Shown one piece after another: positions 26,701-36,332 of a stretch of 64,000 bases of DNA. Position numbers and translations under genes: made by a program. Under the pieces are notes generated by a model. The model saw nothing but the letters and a program-made list of their open reading frames with translations. It ran no database searches and was not told where the DNA came from. This stretch comes from Bacteroidota bacterium (lineage in GTDB: Bacteria > Bacteroidota > Ignavibacteria > Ignavibacteriales > Ignavibacteriaceae). How positions within the stretch are numbered: the stretch's first letter is position 1; the number at the start of each line of letters is the position of its first letter. The stretch lies in contig JAJYDC010000014.1 of the NCBI GenBank assembly GCA_021777835.1, forward strand, positions 1-64,000, written 5' to 3'.

Positions 26701-28101
26701 ATGATTTGTTTACCATTCATAAAATATATTTCACAGAAAATTTCCATTGCATCTTTCCTTATTATTTTATTTTCTACATTTGTTATAAATCTAAACCTGT
26801 TTCCCCAGGAGGTTGCAGGCTATTACACAAGCTGGACTAACATTCCGCCTGCCAATAGTATTGATTTCAAAAATCTTACAATGATTATACATGCGTTCGC
26901 CTCTCCAAACCCGGATGGAACTGTGGGAATATCTGATGGAATTCCAAATTTAGCCCTGATAGAGGCTGTTCATGCAGCAAAAAAGAAAATATTAATATCT
27001 TTTGGAGGCGCCGGGGACACTTTAGGTTTTTATTATATTGCCTCTGATACAGCAATAATGACTAAATTTATTAATAACGCATTCAATTTTATTAGAACCA
27101 ATAATTATGATGGAATTGATATTGACTGGGAATTCCCTAATAAAAGCCAGAGTGCACCACTTACGGCTCTTATTAAAGGATTACGTCAAAAATTTAATAC
27201 TGTGGATTCTTCATTAATTATTACAATGGCAATTCCAGCTTCAGGTTATAACTCACAATATTTTCAATTTTCAAATTTAGTCAATTATGTCAATTGGTTT
27301 TCAATAATGGCATATGATTATTATGGCTCATGGTCTAATACATCCGGACCTAATGCACCTCTTTATCAATCTCCGTTTGATCCTAATCAAGTTGGAGCAG
27401 GGTATACTTCGATAACAAATATGATTAGAAGAGGAATAGCTATCCCGAAAAACAAATTACTCTTTGGAATGCCCTTTTATGGGAAGGAATTTAATGCCTC
27501 TGGGCTTTATAAAAAAAAAACTGGAAATGTGGTTGACCTAAATTATTCCCAAATTAACGATTCATTATACTCCGGCAATTGGAAATATTATTGGGATAAT
27601 GTTAGCGATGTTCCTTATTTGATTAATAAAGACGCAACCCGATTCATTACTTATGACGATACCAATTCAATAAAAATAAAAACCGAATTAGTTAAAAGCC
27701 TAGGGTTAGGGGGAGTTATGATTTGGGCTCTTGGATTAGACTATGTGCCTAGATATCATGATATTCTTCTACAAACAATAGGTAGTACTTTATTTAATAA
27801 TAATCTTTCGTCAGTTAGTAATATGGTTCAAAAAGATTATTCTTTTTATTTATCTAATAATTACCCAAATCCATTTAATCCTTCTACAAAAATTGAATTT
27901 TCTATTCCTAATAATGGTTTTGTCTCTTTGAAGGTTTATAATATTTTAGGGCAGGTGATCTCTACTCTTGTTAACAGTAAAGTGTCTATGGGTTATCATC
28001 AAGTTGAATTTAATAGTGATCGTCTTAGTTCCGGAATTTATTTTTATGTGTTGACTTTTAATGGCTTTAACCAAATTAAAAAGATGATGCTTCTTAAATA
28101 G
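26701..28101 (+). CDS. Secreted GH18 chitinase with type IX sorting domain
   Basis: From the ATG at 26701 the protein has 466 residues. An upstream in-frame GTG at 26659 lies inside the terminator hairpin and is not credible. A signal sequence covers about residues 1-35. The GH18 barrel shows ILISFGGAGD (second strand motif), then the catalytic DGIDIDWE with acid Glu144, WFSIMAYDYYGSW and GVMIWALGLDY. The C-terminal tail is a Por sorting domain (SNNYPNPFNPSTKIEFSIP, SSGIYFYVLTF). It would be exported to the cell surface or medium and cleave chitin internally, probably yielding chitobiose. It is followed by an MFS permease gene 18 bases later. Confidence 0.93.
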   Translation: MICLPFIKYISQKISIASFLIILFSTFVINLNLFPQEVAGYYTSWTNIPPANSIDFKNLTMIIHAFASPNPDGTVGISDGIPNLALIEAVHAAKKKILISFGGAGDTLGFYYIASDTAIMTKFINNAFNFIRTNNYDGIDIDWEFPNKSQSAPLTALIKGLRQKFNTVDSSLIITMAIPASGYNSQYFQFSNLVNYVNWFSIMAYDYYGSWSNTSGPNAPLYQSPFDPNQVGAGYTSITNMIRRGIAIPKNKLLFGMPFYGKEFNASGLYKKKTGNVVDLNYSQINDSLYSGNWKYYWDNVSDVPYLINKDATRFITYDDTNSIKIKTELVKSLGLGGVMIWALGLDYVPRYHDILLQTIGSTLFNNNLSSVSNMVQKDYSFYLSNNYPNPFNPSTKIEFSIPNNGFVSLKVYNILGQVISTLVNSKVSMGYHQVEFNSDRLSSGIYFYVLTFNGFNQIKKMMLLK

Positions 28102-28119
28102 TTTCAATAAGGAAATTGA

Positions 28120-29391
28120 ATGGCTGAAAAAAAGATCAATCCGGCATTTTGGGTACCCACTCTTTACACTGCTGAAGGGCTACCCTTTGTTGTAGTTAAC
28201 GTCGTCTCTGTACTGATGTACAAAAGTCTCGGTATATCCGATGCTAAGATTGCTTTTTTTACAAGCCTTGTGACAATTCCCTGGGCTTTGAAACCCTTAT
28301 GGGGACCGATACTGGAAATGTTTAGGACAAAGAAAGATTTTGTACTTGCGACACAGTTCCTAGGCGGTATAAGCTTTGGGTTACTTGTGCTTGCTTTGCA
28401 GCTTCCATCTTATTTTGAATGGACAATTATTTTCTTTGGTATTATTGCACTTAATTCAGCTATACATGATACAGCTGCCGACGGTGTGTATATTAATGTC
28501 TTAGATTCTGTAGAACAGGCGAAATATGTAGGCTGGCAGGGAGCATTCTACAATGTCGGCAAAATATTATCTCAAGGAGCTTTTGTTTTGGTAGCAGGAA
28601 TTCTCGAGAAAAGCATTGGCGTTAAGCCTGCCTGGACAATTGTTATGGGTTCTTTCGGAGCCATACTAATTTTAATGAGTATATATCATCTAAAATTTTT
28701 ACCATCCGGGGGAAAATCACAAAATGTGGGAAGCTTCAAAGAAGCCTCATCAAAGTTTTTAGATGTCGTAAAAACCTTTTTCCAGAAAAAATATATTCTT
28801 TGGGGAATTGCATTTCTAATCTTTTATAGATTTGCCGAAGGTCAAGCGGTAAAAATTGTACCTTTATTTATGAGGGCAGCTCGTGTTCACGGAGGCCTTG
28901 GTTTGTCAACTGAAGAAATCGGCATACTATATGGAATATTTCCCCCTCTAGCCTTTGTAGTAGGTTCTATTCTTGCCGGGTATTATACTGCAAATAAAGG
29001 GCTAAGGAAATCTTTGATAATATTATGTGCATTTTTCAACATTCCTTTTGCTGTGTACACATATCTTGCAATTTTCCAACCGACAAGTTTTATTTTAATC
29101 AGTGTATCAGTAGTATTTGAATATTTTGGATACGGTTTTGGATTTATAGGACTTACTTTGTATATGATGCAGCAAATCGCACCGGGAAAGTATAAAATGG
29201 CGCATTATGCATTTGCTACTTCTCTAATGCAGTTTGGTTTTATGCTGCCATCAATGTTAAGTGGATTTATAAGCGATTTCTTAGGATATAAGCATTTTTT
29301 TATTTGGGTTATGATTGCAACCATTCCATCTTTCTTAATTTCATGGCTGGTTCCTTTTAGAGAAATTGAGGAAGAAAAAATATCAGCTTAA
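28120..29391 (+). CDS. MFS permease (AmpG-like), candidate chitobiose importer
   Basis: The protein of 423 residues has about 12 predicted membrane segments. The N-terminal part (LYTAEGLPFVVVNVVSVLMY, then WALKPLWGPILEMF) resembles AmpG-type and related sugar MFS proteins. HDTAADGVYINVL in the fourth helix region is typical of that branch. It sits between the secreted chitinase and the chitobiose phosphorylase genes (32-base gap), which makes N,N'-diacetylchitobiose the likely cargo. This is a context inference: AmpG proteins carry GlcNAc-anhydromuropeptides, a chemically related group. Confidence 0.85.
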   Translation: MAEKKINPAFWVPTLYTAEGLPFVVVNVVSVLMYKSLGISDAKIAFFTSLVTIPWALKPLWGPILEMFRTKKDFVLATQFLGGISFGLLVLALQLPSYFEWTIIFFGIIALNSAIHDTAADGVYINVLDSVEQAKYVGWQGAFYNVGKILSQGAFVLVAGILEKSIGVKPAWTIVMGSFGAILILMSIYHLKFLPSGGKSQNVGSFKEASSKFLDVVKTFFQKKYILWGIAFLIFYRFAEGQAVKIVPLFMRAARVHGGLGLSTEEIGILYGIFPPLAFVVGSILAGYYTANKGLRKSLIILCAFFNIPFAVYTYLAIFQPTSFILISVSVVFEYFGYGFGFIGLTLYMMQQIAPGKYKMAHYAFATSLMQFGFMLPSMLSGFISDFLGYKHFFIWVMIATIPSFLISWLVPFREIEEEKISA

Positions 29392-29423
29392 AAATAAATT
29401 TGAAGCAAAATAGGAGTTAAATA

Positions 29424-31823
29424 ATGCGTTACGGTTATTTTGATGATGATAATAAAGAATACGTAATTGATAGACCGGATGTTCCGGTTTCATGGACAAA
29501 TTATCTTGGAGTGAAAGATCTTTGTACTGTGATTTCACATAATGCAGGAGGCTATTCTTTCTATAAATCTACTGAACATCAGCGAGTTACGAGATTTCGC
29601 CAAAATGGAATTCCACTTGATAGGCCCGGTCATTATGTATATATAAGAGATGATGAGACAGGTGAATACTGGTCTTTATCTTGGCAGCCCGTAGGTAAAG
29701 ACTTTTCCAAAGCCAAATATTTTTGCCGGCACGGCTTGTCTTATTCAAAGTTTCAATGTGATTACAAAGATATTGAAGCGGAACAACTTTTATTTATTCC
29801 TATTGAAGATGATGTAGAATTATGGGATGTGAAAATTAAAAATAAAGGCGGTAAGCCGCGCAAGCTTAGCGTTTTTACTTATCTTGAGTTTTCATTTCAT
29901 CATGTTGAAATAGACAATCAAAACCTTCAAATGAGTTTATATGCCAGCGGTTCAAATTATAGTGACGGAATTATCGAATATGATTTTTTCTATGAACCAT
30001 GGACATTTCATTTTTTTGCCTCAAGTTTTAATCCTGACAGTTATGACTGCGTTCGTGATTCATTCATTGGAAATTATAGAACCGAATCAAACCCATATGC
30101 AGTTGAGCAGGGGCGATGTAGTGATAGCACTGAATTGGGAGGAAATCATTGCGGATCGCTTCACAAGAGAATTAATCTTCAACCTGGTGAAGAAACAAGA
30201 TTGATATTTATGCTTGGAGTTGGTTCACGTAACGAAAAGGGTAAACAGATAAAGCAAAAATATTCTGATTTTAGAAATGTGGATTCTGCTTTTACCGATC
30301 TAAAGAAATACTGGGAAAAGAAGACTTCAATTTTTGAATGCAAGACTCCTCATACGGGTTTAAATTCAATGATAAATATTTGGACACTATATCAGGCAGA
30401 AACTTGTGTAGTATGGTCGCGTTTTGGATCATTTGTAGAAGTAGGAGGAAGAGTTGGGATCGGATATAGGGATACATCTCAGGATGTTATGGGAGTTGTT
30501 CACAGTAACCCTGAAAAAACTAAGTATCGTATAATCCAGTTACTCAAAGGACATACGAGCATGGGATATGGATTACATTTATTTGACCCGGCAGTATTTG
30601 AGCCGGTAGAAAATAAACTTCCCGGTGTGAAATTGCCAACAGTTGTGCCAACTCCAAGTGCAGCAGATATTGTTCATGGTATGGAAGATGTTTGTTCTGA
30701 CGACGCACTTTGGCTTGTAGCATCAATTTGTGAATGGGTAGTTGAGAACGGTGAAATGGAATTTTTTGATCAAGTAATACCTTATGCAAACGAGGGCGAA
30801 GGAACCGTATATGAACATTTGACAAAGATTTTAGATTTCTCTGCAAGATATGTTGGTAAAGACGGAGTTTGTCTTGGATTGCGGGCGGACTGGAATGACT
30901 GCCTGAATCTTGGCGGCGGTGAAAGTGCGATGGTTTCCTTTATGCATCATTGGGCTATAAATATTTTTATTGAATCAGCTAAGAAATTAGGTAGACAAAA
31001 TGATGTTGTTAAATATTCGGAGATGGCACTTAAAGTTAGGCAAGCTTGTGAAAATGAACTCTGGGACGGAGAATGGTACATTAGAGGGTTTACAAAAAAG
31101 GGAATTAAAATCGGGACGAATGAAAGCGAAGAAGGCAAAATATTCTTAAACTCACAAAGCTGGGCTGTGTATTCAGGTGTTGCTTCAAATGAGAGAGCAG
31201 AGAAATGCATGGAAGCAGTTGATAAACATTTATATTCAAAATACGGCCTTCACTTAGTATTGCCTGCCTATTCAAAACCCGACGATGATATTGGTTATAT
31301 AACACGCGTGTATAAAGGTATAAAAGAAAACGCCGCAATTTTTAGTCACCCAAATCCATGGGCTGTAATTGCAGAATGTAAATTAGGACACGGTAATCGT
31401 GCAATGAAATTTTATGATTCTATATTGCCTTACAATCAAAATGATATGATTGAAATAAGGCAAGCGGAACCATATTCATATTGCCAGTTTATTATGGGGA
31501 AGGATCACACGGCTCACGGCAGAGCTAGACATCCATGGCTCACTGGCACGGCGGCCTGGTTTTACACTGCAGTAACTAAATATATTCTTGGAATTCGCCC
31601 AACTTATAATGGATTGGAAATTGATCCGTGCATACCTTCGGATTGGGAAGGATTTGAAGTTATAAGGAAATGGCGCGGAGCTACTTATAATATAAAAGTT
31701 AATAATCCTAATTCTATTGAGAAGGGAATTAAATCTATTAAGTTAAATGGAAGGAATATTGACGGTATTATACCTATACAAAGTGCCGGATCATTTAATC
31801 AAGTTGACGTTATTATGGGGTAA
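29424..31823 (+). CDS. chbP: GH94 N,N'-diacetylchitobiose phosphorylase
   Basis: The protein of 799 residues matches the length and layout of Vibrio ChbP along its whole sequence as I remember that family: start MRYGYFDDDNKEYVIDRPDV, then ISHNAGGYSFYKS, LSYSKFQCDY and AETCVVWSRFGSF. The catalytic acid is Asp492 in LRADWNDCLNLGGGES. The end has AEPYSYCQFIMGKDHTAHGR and HPWLTGTAAWFY. It cleaves (GlcNAc)2 with phosphate to GlcNAc-1-phosphate plus GlcNAc in the cytoplasm, saving one ATP. No signal peptide is present, as expected. A GlcNAc-phosphate mutase needed for the product is not in the window. Confidence 0.95.
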   Translation: MRYGYFDDDNKEYVIDRPDVPVSWTNYLGVKDLCTVISHNAGGYSFYKSTEHQRVTRFRQNGIPLDRPGHYVYIRDDETGEYWSLSWQPVGKDFSKAKYFCRHGLSYSKFQCDYKDIEAEQLLFIPIEDDVELWDVKIKNKGGKPRKLSVFTYLEFSFHHVEIDNQNLQMSLYASGSNYSDGIIEYDFFYEPWTFHFFASSFNPDSYDCVRDSFIGNYRTESNPYAVEQGRCSDSTELGGNHCGSLHKRINLQPGEETRLIFMLGVGSRNEKGKQIKQKYSDFRNVDSAFTDLKKYWEKKTSIFECKTPHTGLNSMINIWTLYQAETCVVWSRFGSFVEVGGRVGIGYRDTSQDVMGVVHSNPEKTKYRIIQLLKGHTSMGYGLHLFDPAVFEPVENKLPGVKLPTVVPTPSAADIVHGMEDVCSDDALWLVASICEWVVENGEMEFFDQVIPYANEGEGTVYEHLTKILDFSARYVGKDGVCLGLRADWNDCLNLGGGESAMVSFMHHWAINIFIESAKKLGRQNDVVKYSEMALKVRQACENELWDGEWYIRGFTKKGIKIGTNESEEGKIFLNSQSWAVYSGVASNERAEKCMEAVDKHLYSKYGLHLVLPAYSKPDDDIGYITRVYKGIKENAAIFSHPNPWAVIAECKLGHGNRAMKFYDSILPYNQNDMIEIRQAEPYSYCQFIMGKDHTAHGRARHPWLTGTAAWFYTAVTKYILGIRPTYNGLEIDPCIPSDWEGFEVIRKWRGATYNIKVNNPNSIEKGIKSIKLNGRNIDGIIPIQSAGSFNQVDVIMG

Positions 31824-31948
31824 CAGTTCCTTGATACAATAATCTAAATAATACCTTTTAATTAAGTAAAATATTGTAGCGTTGAAATAATAGAAGATTC
31901 CGATTATTGTAGTACTTTTAATTAGAAATTTTATATAGAAGAGGCATT

Positions 31949-33535
31949 ATGTTAAGTAAGCTTGTAACAATTGTTTTAATCATATTTTGTTTAGTGCAAG
32001 CAGCTCTCTTTGCTCAAAAGAAAGAGATAGTTGCATATTTCCCGGGAGGTGGCTTTGGCAATCATGCATATCTTGTAAAGAACATAAAAACTTCGGGTTC
32101 TGCAGACAAAATTACTGTACTAATATATGCATTTGGTATTCCCGCTCCTGATTCATCAGGGAATATAGTTGCAAAGATTAATCCTTATGCTGATTATGTG
32201 CAGCCATATACTTCATCAATGAGCATTGATGGTATTGCTGATGATTCAACCCAGTCTCTGCGCGGTCAATTTAATCAATTAAGAAAATTAAAATCGGAAT
32301 ATCCAAATTTAAAAATCCTCCTGTCATTTGGCGGCTGGGGCGGGGGCACGTATTTCTCTGACGCAGTGATTACTAATGAGACAAGAGAAATATTTGTTAA
32401 TGACTGTATAAATAAATTTATTTATGGGAATCTGCCTTTAATTAATGGTGCAGGTGGAATAGGTTCAGCCGCGGGTATTTTTGACGGATTTGATATTGAC
32501 TGGGAATTCCCTGTTAGCGGAGGTCCAGAGGGTACACACAATAATATAGACGATAAAGGAAATCTGACGAAATTGTTTGCTTTATTCAGGGAAAAATTAA
32601 ATGCAATAAATCCTAAGTTGATTTTAACTGCCGCTGTTGCTGCTGATAAACCAAATTTAAATAATTATGATATTAAAAATGAGGAGAAATATCTTAACTG
32701 GTTTAATCTAATGACATATGATTTTCATGGAAGCTGGAATAATGCAACCGCGCACCATACAAACTTGCTCTCCTCTAGTCAAGACACAACAGATAACGGA
32801 GCCGAACATTCGTTTGATAAATCAGTAAAATATTTTATTGATTCTTTAGGTGTTGACAGCAGGAAAATTATTCCCGGTGCCGCCTTTTACGGAAAATGTT
32901 GGTTTGATGTTGATTCAGTAAACGGAGGCTTATATCAGCCCGGGAAAGACTCCGCAGGTGCGTTCAGCGATGGATTTGGTAATTATATTCACTTAAGGCA
33001 TGCTGAGTCGATGGGATATAAATACTATTGGGATACTTTGGCAATGGCACCATGGCTATATGATTCACATAAAAAAATATTCTGGACATTTGATGATACA
33101 AAATCTATTGCTCTAAAGACCCGGTATGTAGACGCATACAATCTGGGTGGACTTATGTTTTGGGAAATTAGTCAAGATGATTCTGCTGGAACTCTAGTAA
33201 GTACAATTTTTAACAAAAACATGCCAGATATAAGAATTAATAAAAATATTAGCATGAAAAGTTATCCATCAATAAAAATAACTGAGCCAATAAATATGAG
33301 CAAAGTAATAGCCGGCTCTAACCTAATTATAAATACTAGTGAGTCTGATAAGAATGGCTCAATAATGAAAGTTGAATATTTCGGTGACGGAGTTTCTCTC
33401 GGATACGATACAAAGGCTCCTTTTGATTGGGTATGGTTTAATATTTCAAAAGGCAAGCATTATTTAAAGGTAGTGGCTACAGATAATAATGGAAGAAAAG
33501 CCTACTCGAAAGTAGTCAAATTTAATGTTAGATAA
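31949..33535 (+). CDS. GH18 chitinase with C-terminal Ig-like domain
   Basis: The protein of 528 residues has a signal peptide (MLSKLVTIVLIIFCLVQAAL, cleaved near LFAQ). The GH18 barrel has KILLSFGGWGGG, the catalytic DGFDIDWE with Glu186, LMTYDFHGSW and GLMFWEISQD. A C-terminal bacterial Ig-like domain lies at about residues 440-528 (IKITEPINMSKVIAGSNLII, KGKHYLKVVATDNNG). Unlike the first chitinase it has no Por sorting tail, so it is probably periplasmic or outer-membrane associated. The end overlaps the ORF of the next gene. A 125-base gap precedes it. Confidence 0.92.
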   Translation: MLSKLVTIVLIIFCLVQAALFAQKKEIVAYFPGGGFGNHAYLVKNIKTSGSADKITVLIYAFGIPAPDSSGNIVAKINPYADYVQPYTSSMSIDGIADDSTQSLRGQFNQLRKLKSEYPNLKILLSFGGWGGGTYFSDAVITNETREIFVNDCINKFIYGNLPLINGAGGIGSAAGIFDGFDIDWEFPVSGGPEGTHNNIDDKGNLTKLFALFREKLNAINPKLILTAAVAADKPNLNNYDIKNEEKYLNWFNLMTYDFHGSWNNATAHHTNLLSSSQDTTDNGAEHSFDKSVKYFIDSLGVDSRKIIPGAAFYGKCWFDVDSVNGGLYQPGKDSAGAFSDGFGNYIHLRHAESMGYKYYWDTLAMAPWLYDSHKKIFWTFDDTKSIALKTRYVDAYNLGGLMFWEISQDDSAGTLVSTIFNKNMPDIRINKNISMKSYPSIKITEPINMSKVIAGSNLIINTSESDKNGSIMKVEYFGDGVSLGYDTKAPFDWVWFNISKGKHYLKVVATDNNGRKAYSKVVKFNVR

Positions 33536-33554
33536 GAATGATAGTTTAGGTTGC

Positions 33555-36188
33555 ATGAAATTGAGCAAAGGATATAAAATAACTATTCGCATAATTTTCT
33601 TATTCATTTTATTTTTGTTAGCCATAACAACAAAAATTTACTCTCAAAAAAATACATATAGAAGTACTATTAGACTTAATAAAGATTGGCTTATTTCGTC
33701 TTCTGAGAATATTAAAGCTAATGGTTCAATAATTTCTTCCTCAAAATATTCGACTACCGGGTGGTATCCGGCTTCCATTCCTTCAACCGTGCTTGGTACA
33801 TTAATTAGTGACCACTTCTATCAAGATCCATTGGTTGGAGATAACTTAAAGAAAATTCCCACTGCTCAATTTAAAATTCCCTGGTGGTACAGAACTAAAT
33901 TTAAGCTGCAGAAAGCAGATAACTCAAAAAATATTGAACTAGAATTTAACGGAATAATTTATCGTGCAAATATTTGGCTGAATGGGAAAATGATTGCCGG
34001 TGCAGATAGCACCAAAGGAGTGTACCGTAGATTTAGTTTTAATATTTCAAAGGATATTTTATTTGGTAAAGAGAATAATCTCGCGGTTGAAGTTTTTCCT
34101 CCAGTACCCGGAGAACCATCTGTTGGATTTGTTGATTGGAACCCAAGTGCACCGGATAATAACATGGGTATTTGGCGAGAAGTAAAGATAAAGATTACAG
34201 GTGACGCTTCTATAAATTGTCCGTTTATTCAAAGTAAAATAGATTTAAAAACATTAAAGAGAGCGAATCTTACAATATCAGCAGAAATATCAAACAATGC
34301 TAATAAAATGATTTCGGGAGTATTAACCGGAGAAATAGCAAAAATAAAATTCTCTAAAGAAGTTACTTTAGAGCCTTATCAAAAGAAACTAATTACTTTT
34401 ACTCCTGAGGATTTTTCGCAGCTTAGAATAAATAACCCGCGCCTTTGGTGGACATATAATCTCGGAAAGCCTGAATTATATAAACTATCAATGAAATTTG
34501 AGATTGATGGTAAATTATCTGATGAGACTGAGACAAGCTTTGGAATTCGTGAGGTATCAGATTATATAAATAGGGAAGGTTATCGCGGATATAAGTTAAA
34601 TGGAAAAAAGATTCTAATTTTAGGCGGAGGTTGGGCAGACAATCTTTTTTTGAAAAGCAGTTATAAAAACCTCAAAGCTCAAATTGATTATGTCAAACAG
34701 ATGGGACTAAATACAATCAGACTTGAAGGTATTTGGGGAGAGAACGACGATCTTTATAATCTCTGTGATGAAAATGGAATTCTAATAATGGCTGGCTGGA
34801 GCTGTCAGTGGGAATGGGAAGATTATTTGGGCAAGCCGGTTGATAAATTCGGAGGAATAAAATCACCTGAAGAGATAGCTTTGATTGCACAATCCTGGCA
34901 GGACCAAATAAAATGGCTTAGAAATCATCCAAGTATATTTTTGTGGTTATATGGAAGTGATTTAATACCCAGACCGGAGCTAGAACAGAAATACCAATCC
35001 ATATTGCGAAAGAATGATCCAACCAGACCGTTTCTAGCTTCTGCTGCCGAACATACAAGTACAATAACCGGAAAAACAGAAGTAAAAATGAGAGGGCCTT
35101 ACGATTATGTTCCTCCGGTTTATTGGTGGATTGATAAAAAACATGGCGGAGCTTTCGGTTTTAATACTGAAGTCGGTCCGGGGGCAGAAGTACCTCCACT
35201 TGAAAGTATTGAAAAGATGTTACCCAAGGATCATCTATGGCCTATAGATAGTGTATGGGATTTTCATTGCGGAAAAAATACATTCGGTAATTTAAATAAT
35301 TATAATGAAGCAATGGATAAGAGTTTAGGCTCCCCAAACAGTTTAGAAGAATATTGTACTAAAGCACAATTTATGAATTATGAGAACACACGTGCAATGT
35401 TTGAAGCTAATGAAGCCAATAAGTATAATGCGACAGGAGTAATTCATTGGATGTTAAACGCTGCATGGCCGAAGCTTTGGTGGCAGTTATATGATTATTA
35501 CTTAATGCCAGGCGGAGCATTTTATGGAACAAAAAAAGCATGTGAGCCAATTCATATAATGTATAGCTATAGCGATAACAAAATAATTGTAGTCAACAAT
35601 ACAATTCAATCAAAGGAAAACTTGACTGCAAAAGTCAACCTTCTAAACTTTGATTTATCAGTTAAATACTCTAAAGAAGTATCTTTTAATTTACTGCCTG
35701 ATGGATCGTATCAAGTACTGCAATTGCCGGAGATTAAACATTTAAGCGAAACATATTTCCTTGATCTAAGACTCTATAATGGTAAAAAAGAATTAAGCTC
35801 AAATTTCTATTGTTTATCAACTAAACCTGATGAACTTGATGAAGACAAATCAACCTGGTTTATAACTCCTACAAAAGAATATTCGAATTTGATCGAACTT
35901 AAGAAGCTAAAAAAGGTTCATTTATCTGTTAGCTCAAAATTTATAACCTTAAATAAAAAAGAAGAAGTTGAAACAGAGCTAATCAACAACTCTAGCAATT
36001 TAGCACTTCAAGTTGTTCTGTCTATCACTAAAGGTAAGTATGGTACATCGGTATTGCCAATTTTCTGGGAAGATAATTATATCTCATTGCTCCCGGGAGA
36101 AAAAAGAATAATTAAAGGATACTTCTATAAAGAAGATTTGGAAGGCAATAAACCGAACTTAAAAGTTACCGGTTGGAATGTAAATTAA
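33555..36188 (+). CDS. GH2 exo-beta-D-glucosaminidase (CsxA-like)
   Basis: From the ATG at 33555 the protein has 877 residues. This start gives a proper signal peptide (MKLSKGYKITIRIIFLFILF, then KIYSQ); an upstream ATG at 33525 overlaps the chitinase gene and adds ten polar residues. The GH2 layout is a jelly-roll, Ig-like domains and a TIM barrel. In the CsxA subfamily the acid is an Asp in the GSD motif, here LYGSDLIP with Asp469, and the nucleophile is in FNSE/FNTE, here Glu539. MRGPYDYVPPVYWW is also typical. It removes glucosamine from the non-reducing end of chitosan oligomers in the periplasm. A beta-mannosidase label is possible from automatic tools, but these motifs favour glucosaminidase. 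Confidence 0.88.
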   Translation: MKLSKGYKITIRIIFLFILFLLAITTKIYSQKNTYRSTIRLNKDWLISSSENIKANGSIISSSKYSTTGWYPASIPSTVLGTLISDHFYQDPLVGDNLKKIPTAQFKIPWWYRTKFKLQKADNSKNIELEFNGIIYRANIWLNGKMIAGADSTKGVYRRFSFNISKDILFGKENNLAVEVFPPVPGEPSVGFVDWNPSAPDNNMGIWREVKIKITGDASINCPFIQSKIDLKTLKRANLTISAEISNNANKMISGVLTGEIAKIKFSKEVTLEPYQKKLITFTPEDFSQLRINNPRLWWTYNLGKPELYKLSMKFEIDGKLSDETETSFGIREVSDYINREGYRGYKLNGKKILILGGGWADNLFLKSSYKNLKAQIDYVKQMGLNTIRLEGIWGENDDLYNLCDENGILIMAGWSCQWEWEDYLGKPVDKFGGIKSPEEIALIAQSWQDQIKWLRNHPSIFLWLYGSDLIPRPELEQKYQSILRKNDPTRPFLASAAEHTSTITGKTEVKMRGPYDYVPPVYWWIDKKHGGAFGFNTEVGPGAEVPPLESIEKMLPKDHLWPIDSVWDFHCGKNTFGNLNNYNEAMDKSLGSPNSLEEYCTKAQFMNYENTRAMFEANEANKYNATGVIHWMLNAAWPKLWWQLYDYYLMPGGAFYGTKKACEPIHIMYSYSDNKIIVVNNTIQSKENLTAKVNLLNFDLSVKYSKEVSFNLLPDGSYQVLQLPEIKHLSETYFLDLRLYNGKKELSSNFYCLSTKPDELDEDKSTWFITPTKEYSNLIELKKLKKVHLSVSSKFITLNKKEEVETELINNSSNLALQVVLSITKGKYGTSVLPIFWEDNYISLLPGEKRIIKGYFYKEDLEGNKPNLKVTGWNVN

Positions 36189-36233
36189 GCTATGACAATT
36201 TGGTATGAAGAATTCTGCAGCAACGTCATAGCT
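36188..36233 (+). terminator. Inverted repeat behind the GH2 gene
   Basis: AGCTATGAC (36188-36196) and GTCATAGCT (36225-36233) are perfect inverted copies of 9 bases with a 28-base loop, starting at the last base of the GH2 stop codon. No T tract follows. It may be a terminator or a transcript-stabilising hairpin between GH2 and the downstream permease gene. Confidence 0.4.
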
Positions 36234-36332
36234 GTAAATATTATTTAAAATAGAGTTTTCTTATTCTATCTCTACAGTATTCCTTTATTTACAATTTTTA
36301 TTATAAATTCTAACGATTAATGGAAAAGAAAT